In this document: in pieces, positions 9,301 to 10,596 of the stretch
How the letters are laid out: every line of letters begins with the position of its first letter
Position numbering within the stretch: the stretch's first letter is position 1
Assembly (NCBI GenBank): GCA_017628775.1
Contig: JAGBYN010000030.1
Coordinates: 1-10,596, forward strand
DNA length: 10,596 nucleotides
From: Bacteroidaceae bacterium
GTDB lineage: Bacteria; Bacteroidota; Bacteroidia; Bacteroidales; Bacteroidaceae
Reading direction: 5' to 3'
Translations under genes and position numbers: made by a program
The notes under the pieces: model-generated
What the model was told of the DNA's origin: nothing
The model's input: only the letters and a program-made list of their open reading frames with translations
Databases searched by the model: none

Positions 9301-10173
9301 AGTTACGCTGGTGTGCGCATGCAGGACGATTATTCGCAAGACTTCACCGTTGAGATGGAAGTGCGTCAAATAGCGTGCGATTCAATCATCACAATCGTTT
9401 ATGGCGAAGCTTCTTCAATAACCCTCCAGGTGTTGCCAGCACTTGCTGCAGCAGGTAAAACACTGAGAGTTGTATCGCAAGCACCGTTGTTGTTGGGTGT
9501 TGAAACCGATTCTGTTGTGCTTGATGATGAAGGTAAGGCTGAAATCATCTTGATGGGTAATTTGCCCGGTACTGCAGCTTTGGACTTTAGTGTTGATGGT
9601 TACGACGTGCGTGCAACCTCTATTGTAAAGATTGAAAAGATGGAGGATGTGGTTGTGGCTACGCCAACTGCTTCTTTGGTTTCAGGATCAGAGGTTGAAG
9701 CAGGCACAGAGGTGTATTTGAGCTGCGCTACTGAAAATGCTGTGATTTATTACACATTGGATGGTTCATGCCCATGCGATCCTTCTGAAGCTGTGATGAT
9801 TTACGATGGAACGCCAATCGTGATCAACGAAACCACAACCATCAAGGCAATGGCTACCGCTGAAGGCATGTTAGAAAGCGAAGTGGCTACATTCGTCTAT
9901 GTGGTTAAGGAGGTTGATGGCATTGAGGAACAAGCGCAAGAACAATATGCAGTTTATCCTCGATTGGTCAAGAATATAATCAACATTGATGTTCCTGACG
10001 ATATGTCGGCGAATGTATGCATCGCAAGCATTTCTGGCCAAACCGTTTACCAACAAAACAACATGAGCGGACGAAATGCAATTAACATGAATGGCTTGCA
10101 AAGCGGCATGTATGTGGTTGCAATTAGAGATGGCAAGAACTTAGTGTCTATCAAGATCATTAAGCTTAAATAA
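3322..10173 (+). CDS. Giant multidomain secreted surface protein (InlB-like repeats, LRR, beta modules, coiled coil, Asp-Pro linker, T9SS tail)
   Basis: The protein has 2283 residues. The ATG at 3322 is preferred over the in-frame TTG at 3277 because it begins directly with a signal peptide (MRTIISICLLWICHLTLLGQ) and has the AT-rich, SD-less leader usual in Bacteroidota, whereas the TTG sits inside the palindrome. Domains by residue: signal 1-20; two divergent InlB-type repeats 46-119 and 132-206; LRR_5 block 214-374; beta modules 375-549; carboxypeptidase-regulatory-like domain 550-638; Ig-like modules about 640-1175; acidic DSL-rich helices 1181-1430; coiled coil 1434-1530; hydrophobic stretch 1606-1640; Asp-Pro tract 1680-1765; Asp-Gly/Gly tract 1767-1788; beta module starting DPSGYVYEAV at 1803; chitobiase-C-like domain 2113-2195; T9SS tail 2198-2283. 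No enzyme motif is seen. It is probably a surface adhesin or matrix protein and its function is unknown. It follows the LRR gene by 75 bp and may share its transcript. Confidence 0.93.
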   Translation: MRTIISICLLWICHLTLLGQLRIGTDDNYNPSNPGNPQEPILKYDLQTKVYPEGSGSTNYSNVQRYKAGERVWVNAYNNTGFKFVKWTHADTLVSESSSFYYTMPAADVVLTAVFEYNPENPPQPDSLGLSHTITVTASPKDGGSFNVNSSTRIKENEYLNLYAYPNTGFIFVGWDMGDTIVPTSPYRLTMGKKDINVVARFEYNPQNPSNPGSNYWNPTTGEVIVDNFTPGQLSSALNNAIDGGDRSAVTMITVAGKINSYDFGLVNNYTNCMLLDLSRVTGVNEVPSYAFDYTNLESVYLPATIERIGYRAFADCPNLSMLTCYAMTPPVLENAVFSNIPDGLIVYVPAAVIEQYQEAEGWKDFTFLPIQEDIRSLTVNLPTDINVADYKQMWLELLNTKSGQKLHYVMTDRMSYTFPNLIRNTTWNVTVRNEKGDVFGHLENIELKDEDVTVSLTDLLQPQTVQLCVLKPSGTDVTSNVKITWTDAHGNYLGQDALLTGLLEGTKLHYEVSLPEDLAFSYSSVDSAYTVKASDNVIQCALQNLPLVFIEGKVFDMATGTALKDAVVSVSQTFSGKYSKTQNTTTDTKGQYTMAVANVPTALTVSSSNYISQTMACDSLLQNKDSVSLEDIKLKAISGAVLSVEFTYSTSVAEGDTPEVSDWYADYNNVQYTIHNQTKNKAISQFNVQYPQIVLLEEVDENDVLVVEASSLNGAFMPVADTTTVSEQKANLTFDIQELGKIKATFKTTKNASVVGILYDQQGKLIKSYTYSNAVLNISNLKDGHYILVSMGSSQMLNTIYDLSQYEASGLIEDTDYVMLPVEVKHGVITQVAFESIPTLDESKFFYTGAGTSFTVNKPSIVAGNFLTLTGKVDFKSEYIGQVSNVHMIVDLPEACEFVENSVMVGNNTSSYLLSDNRITIPMTRYTDRVRFCVIPTKGGDYAPSAFIQFDLNGKTVTQPIGSALYTAKDLSITVPTSVAKPTISVSGMANGQAKVEIFDNGVKIGETTALANGVWSTKCDLNNPYNLSTHSIQAKVTNKQGMELQSESRECKYDKNLVQPKTVTMTFYNGWLRKNVDVVFDFQTGTTSASSYMFYTKTDITFIADLTNNDTTLVNSVVLNVYTDKNEVRKLNLSYDAKSDRWVGTSEFSADNLPINISISIKDNSPVMIDRGNFTLYSERIEEEREETIEILNEIDSLNQEADSLALLLDAEDSLRTKVMQELSAAFENEASDAVIDSLYALLGFNYADMDIPVGEDDAFLEELLAYGDSLLAEDVEDYDSIAIDELLKETEVILNDTTGIDVIGSLNMALQDTLVMQAEDGSDLMIYRTELQNLSPKFVENADSTVLDMTEGNPVLILMNENEGYTVVVDSTLNVATVVLSKAIVNYSKRFLSRAKKDDAGFISAMNEAKSSILELKDKIISVVSEWISTEKEKVDKLQKNLETLETRKKKFLAESEVAKKNIDDIEKQIRTLKANNKSPKLAEKLKDQIKRLELKREKLLKKCDNLQDKCDDLSKKIGKVKPKVLAGLQFLSKLYDAYNLGYSLGKLVFNINAAKDDRSKWMALINKIEPCKGDEKNAALLKQNCESDWFNIAWKKGYYPSVGITSVAVTINGILFVRKDIKFIAGFVIGIITDFFNNTADAMFNNANSTSTRWYSKRYFEYKKLKCKGGAEEEEDPDDPDDPDNPDDPDNPDDPDNPDEPDDPDNPDNPDNPEDPDNPEDPNDPDNPDNPNDPDDPDDPDDPDDPDDPDDPDDPDDPDDPTDGDGDGDGDGDGNGGGDGGGGETEGPQFDPPIEPIHDPSGYVYEAVSSNRLEGVMASCYYKETVEDMYGDLHENVVLWNAEDYAQKNPLFTDENGMYRWDVPQGLWQVKYEKEGYETAYSAWLPVPPPQLEVNIGMKQNIQPNVVYARAFENAIEVHFDKYMLPELLTTENIIVLSDSNVVEGTVELLNEEISYTGYTDKYASKIRFNATQPFATKEVTLLIKNRVKSYAGVRMQDDYSQDFTVEMEVRQIACDSIITIVYGEASSITLQVLPALAAAGKTLRVVSQAPLLLGVETDSVVLDDEGKAEIILMGNLPGTAALDFSVDGYDVRATSIVKIEKMEDVVVATPTASLVSGSEVEAGTEVYLSCATENAVIYYTLDGSCPCDPSEAVMIYDGTPIVINETTTIKAMATAEGMLESEVATFVYVVKEVDGIEEQAQEQYAVYPRLVKNIINIDVPDDMSANVCIASISGQTVYQQNNMSGRNAINMNGLQSGMYVVAIRDGKNLVSIKIIKLK
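3457..3939 (+). other. Pair of divergent InlB B-type repeats with Asn-Pro linkers
   Basis: Two domains of about 75 residues each follow the pattern: beta strand, 'G..V.V.A....GF.F..W....', then a strand ending 'VVLTAVFEYNP' or 'INVVARFEYNP'. The paired signatures are TGFKFVKW (first) and TGFIFVGW (second), the hallmark of the Listeria-Bacteroides/InlB repeat family (small beta-grasp-like folds on surface proteins). Asn-Pro-rich linkers flank both copies (NPSNPGNP before, EYNPENPPQP between, EYNPQNPSNPG after). They likely act as rigid spacers near the N-terminus of the mature protein. Confidence 0.8.
3961..4443 (+). other. Short BspA-like LRR_5 block
   Basis: Residues 214-374 begin with the LRR N-cap style also seen in the first gene (MITVAGKINSYDFGLV, then MLLDLSRVTGV). 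About two LRR_5 repeats follow (VPSYAFDYTNLESVYLP and IGYRAFADCPNLSML), then the array-closing segment (TPPVLENAVF..IVYVPAAVIEQY..AEGWKDF). The shared cap and closing segment suggest the two neighbouring genes draw on the same local pool of surface modules. Confidence 0.8.
4969..5235 (+). other. Carboxypeptidase-regulatory-like (CarboxypepD_reg) beta-sandwich domain
   Basis: Residues 550-638 read EGKVFDMATGTALKDAVVSV, then 'TDTKGQYTMAV' and 'LTVSSSNYISQTM'. This is the standard G.V.D..TG..L..A.V.......T...G.Y......P..L..S...Y pattern of the transthyretin-like regulatory domain. In Bacteroidota it is a structural spacer in surface proteins and has no catalysis of its own. Confidence 0.75.
7621..8241 (+). 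other. Long coiled coil followed by a hydrophobic segment
   Basis: Residues 1434-1530 are Lys/Glu/Leu-rich with heptad-like spacing (EKVDKLQKNLETLETRKKKF..., then LKDQIKRLELKREKLLKKCD), predicting one or two long helices. After about 75 residues comes a hydrophobic run at 1606-1640 (VGITSVAVTINGILFV, a charged RKDIK break, then FIAGFVIGIITDFF) that could be a membrane-interacting hairpin or just a buried core. The bases here are visibly AT-richer, with many AAA/AAT/TTT codons, than the coding sequence on either side. Confidence 0.65.
8359..8682 (+). repeat. Asp-Pro tripeptide tract followed by Asp-Gly/Gly tract (low-complexity linker)
   Basis: From 8359 to 8616 the protein reads as 28 consecutive three-residue units of the type DPD, with NPD, EPD, NPE, DPN and NPN variants, plus a final DP. 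The last nine units are uniform DPD with 9-bp repeats such as GATCCAGAC, so this end looks recently expanded. From 8620 to 8682 it changes to alternating Asp-Gly and then Gly-rich. A run of Glu (AEEEE) precedes it. It is probably an extended, strongly acidic spacer between the helical part and the C-terminal beta modules. Repeat length is expected to vary between strains. Confidence 0.9.
8728..9906 (+). other. C-terminal beta-module block with chitobiase-C-like domain
   Basis: Residues 1803-2195 contain, in order: a carboxypeptidase-regulatory-like module (DPSGYVYEAVSSNRLEGV... DENGMYRWDVPQGLWQVKYEKEGY); a bacterial-Ig-like module (NAIEVHFDKYMLPELLTTEN...); a segment with the GNLPG motif at 2079-2083; and a CHB_HEX_C_1-like domain at 2113-2195 with the typical AVIYYTLDGS, a Cys-Pro-Cys (2150-2152) and TTTIKAMATAEGMLESEVATF. 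From memory this combination is common in very large secreted proteins of Gram-positive Clostridia. No sugar-binding or catalytic residues can be named. Confidence 0.7.
9913..10170 (+). other. T9SS type A C-terminal sorting domain of the giant protein
   Basis: The last 86 residues have the classical layout: 'AVYPRLVKNIINIDVP', 'VCIASISGQTVYQQ', 'AINMNGLQSGMYVVAIRDGK', and a basic-hydrophobic end SIKIIKLK. The pattern matches the family of sorting tails (YP....I.I......I.I....G..V......I....L..G.Y.V.I..G......K..K). Its presence shows that a module set otherwise seen in Gram-positives has been fitted for Bacteroidota export. Confidence 0.88.
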
Positions 10174-10176
10174 TTA

Positions 10177-10218
10177 AATTGAGGTGGAGGTCAACAAACC
10201 TTCACCTCAATTGTTTTT
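10177..10218 (+). terminator. Intrinsic terminator after the giant gene
   Basis: AATTGAGGTG (10177-10186) pairs with CACCTCAATT (10203-10212). The stem extends inward through one G-U pair to 10191/10198, giving about 15 pairs with a six-base loop (CAACAA). A run of five T follows at 10214-10218. The hairpin starts four bases after the stop codon. It very likely ends the transcript of this gene or gene pair. Confidence 0.88.
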
Positions 10219-10232
10219 GAGAGAGGAGAGAT

Positions 10233-10270
10233 GAGAGTTTAGAGTTGAGAGTTGAGAGTTGAGAGAATCC
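10233..10270 (+). repeat. Heptamer tandem repeat GAGAGTT, with AATCC end
   Basis: Heptamers start at 10233, 10240 (TAGAGTT), 10247, 10254 and 10261 (GAGAGAA), followed by TCC. The reverse complement of a similar tract occurs at 10541-10566 (GGATTC, then CTC-rich AACTCTC units). Confidence 0.85.
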
Positions 10271-10272
10271 TG

Positions 10273-10300
10273 TCCTCTTGTTGGGGCACACCCTTCGGGG
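10273..10300 (+). repeat. 28-bp inverted module, left copy
   Basis: The module runs from TCCTCTTGTT to CCCTTCGGGG and matches the reverse complement of 10569-10596 at 27 of 28 positions (G versus A at the 11th base). It overlaps a small hairpin, CACCC-TTCG-GGGTG at 10289-10302, with a stable UUCG-type tetraloop. Confidence 0.88.
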
Positions 10301-10323
10301 TGCTACAATAGGGTGCTGATGGG

Positions 10324-10359
10324 ACCGGGGGTAGGCGCTCTGCGCCAACCGCCGCGGTT
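10324..10359. repeat. Imperfect GC-rich hairpin
   Basis: A core stem GGCGC (10334-10338) / GCGCC (10342-10346) with a TCT loop extends outward through mismatches (GGT with ACC, GG with CC). A second small stem, AACCG (10347-10351) / CGGTT (10355-10359), competes with the outer part. It looks like a decayed long palindrome. Confidence 0.6.
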
Positions 10360-10461
10360 ACAGAGCGGAGATACCTTCGGCATCTTGCCATGCGGAGTGA
10401 ACTATGCTTAGCGATAGCTGCTATAGAAATAGATTGCCACGATTTGTGAGTAGATCCACCT

Positions 10462-10474
10462 CGGGCCGACACGG
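10462..10474 (+). repeat. 13-mer direct repeat, copy 1
   Basis: CGGGCCGACACGG occurs here and identically at 10505-10517, 43 bases later. This copy lacks the TCGGCCC arm that makes the second copy a hairpin. Confidence 0.8.
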
Positions 10475-10504
10475 GATTGGTGTGATTAGTGCGTTAGTTG
10501 ACGA

Positions 10505-10528
10505 CGGGCCGACACGGTGATCGGCCCC
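10505..10528 (+). repeat. 13-mer direct repeat copy 2 within a hairpin
   Basis: The second CGGGCCGACACGG is followed by TCGGCCC. GGGCCGA (10506-10512) pairs with TCGGCCC (10521-10527) around an eight-base loop. This is a REP-like short palindrome with no T-tract, so it is not called a terminator. Confidence 0.75.
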
Positions 10529-10540
10529 TACATGCCGAAT

Positions 10541-10566
10541 GGATTCTCTCTCAACTCTCAACTTTC
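10541..10566 (-). repeat. Heptamer tract, inverted copy
   Basis: Read on the - strand this is an AGTTGAGAGTTGAGAG tract ending AATCC, the counterpart of 10233-10270. The next module on the + strand starts two bases later, the same two-base spacing as at the left copy. Confidence 0.8.
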
Positions 10567-10568
10567 TC

Positions 10569-10596
10569 CCCCGAAGGGTGTGCCCTAACAAGAGGA
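10569..10596 (-). repeat. 28-bp inverted module, right copy (reaches the window end)
   Basis: This is the reverse complement of 10273-10300 with one mismatch. It stops exactly at the last base of the window, so the true repeat may be longer. Confidence 0.85.

Larger units (their letters stand above)
10219..10596. other. Non-coding intergenic repeat mosaic
   Basis: No credible gene is seen in these 378 bases on either strand. The stretch holds GAGAGTT-type heptamer tracts, a 28-bp module present at both ends in opposite orientation, several short hairpins, and a repeated 13-mer. The base composition is more GC-rich than in the genes. This looks like the scattered short repeats that fill Bacteroidales intergenic regions. 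No terminal features of an IS element, no tRNA and no open reading frame with a plausible start are visible. Confidence 0.7.

Noticed and set aside
10239..10472. 77-codon antisense frame in the non-coding end
   Set aside because: It runs across repeat modules and hairpins. The translation shows no domain, hydrophobic or compositional sign of a real protein.
10219..10596. MITE or IS end with terminal inverted repeats
   Set aside because: The 28-bp modules are inverted, but the flanking heptamer tracts are in the wrong order for simple terminal repeats, no target duplication can be seen, and the right end is cut by the window.

Overview
The window looks like a chromosomal segment of a Bacteroidota bacterium, most likely a gut or oral Bacteroidales of the Prevotella kind. 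The evidence is two adjacent giant secreted proteins, each ending in a type IX secretion (T9SS) type A sorting domain, BspA-like leucine-rich repeats, 'FEYNPxNP' linkers, an AT-rich leader with no Shine-Dalgarno motif before the second start codon, and a Bacteroidales-style intergenic repeat mosaic at the 3' end. The genus is an inference from protein style.

Layout, all genes on the + strand. Positions 1-3246 hold the 3' part of a BspA-like LRR surface protein, whose true start lies upstream of the window. A 75-bp gap (3247-3321) contains a perfect 26-bp palindrome. Positions 3322-10173 hold a 2283-residue multidomain secreted protein. In order it has a signal peptide, two divergent InlB-type beta repeats, a small LRR_5 block, beta-sandwich modules including a carboxypeptidase-regulatory-like domain, an acidic helical part, a long coiled coil with a hydrophobic stretch, an Asp/Pro then Asp/Gly low-complexity linker, a second set of beta modules, a chitobiase-C-like domain and a T9SS tail. 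A strong intrinsic terminator follows at 10177-10218. Positions 10219-10596 are non-coding and consist of heptamer tracts, short inverted and direct repeats and hairpins.

Both genes probably encode cell-surface or secreted proteins exported by Sec and then T9SS. They may be co-transcribed, with the palindrome as a possible partial terminator or processing hairpin. Neither has a visible catalytic domain, so adhesion, matrix or host/glycan contact is the best guess and the exact ligand cannot be read from the sequence.

The points most worth a second look are the near-identical LRR codon repeats in the first gene, the resemblance of much of the second protein to large secreted proteins of Gram-positive Clostridia, its AT-richer coiled-coil/hydrophobic insert, the Asp-Pro tract, the palindrome, and the oddly ordered repeat modules at the right end. 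I saw no convincing new defence system, RNA gene, CRISPR array or mobile element.
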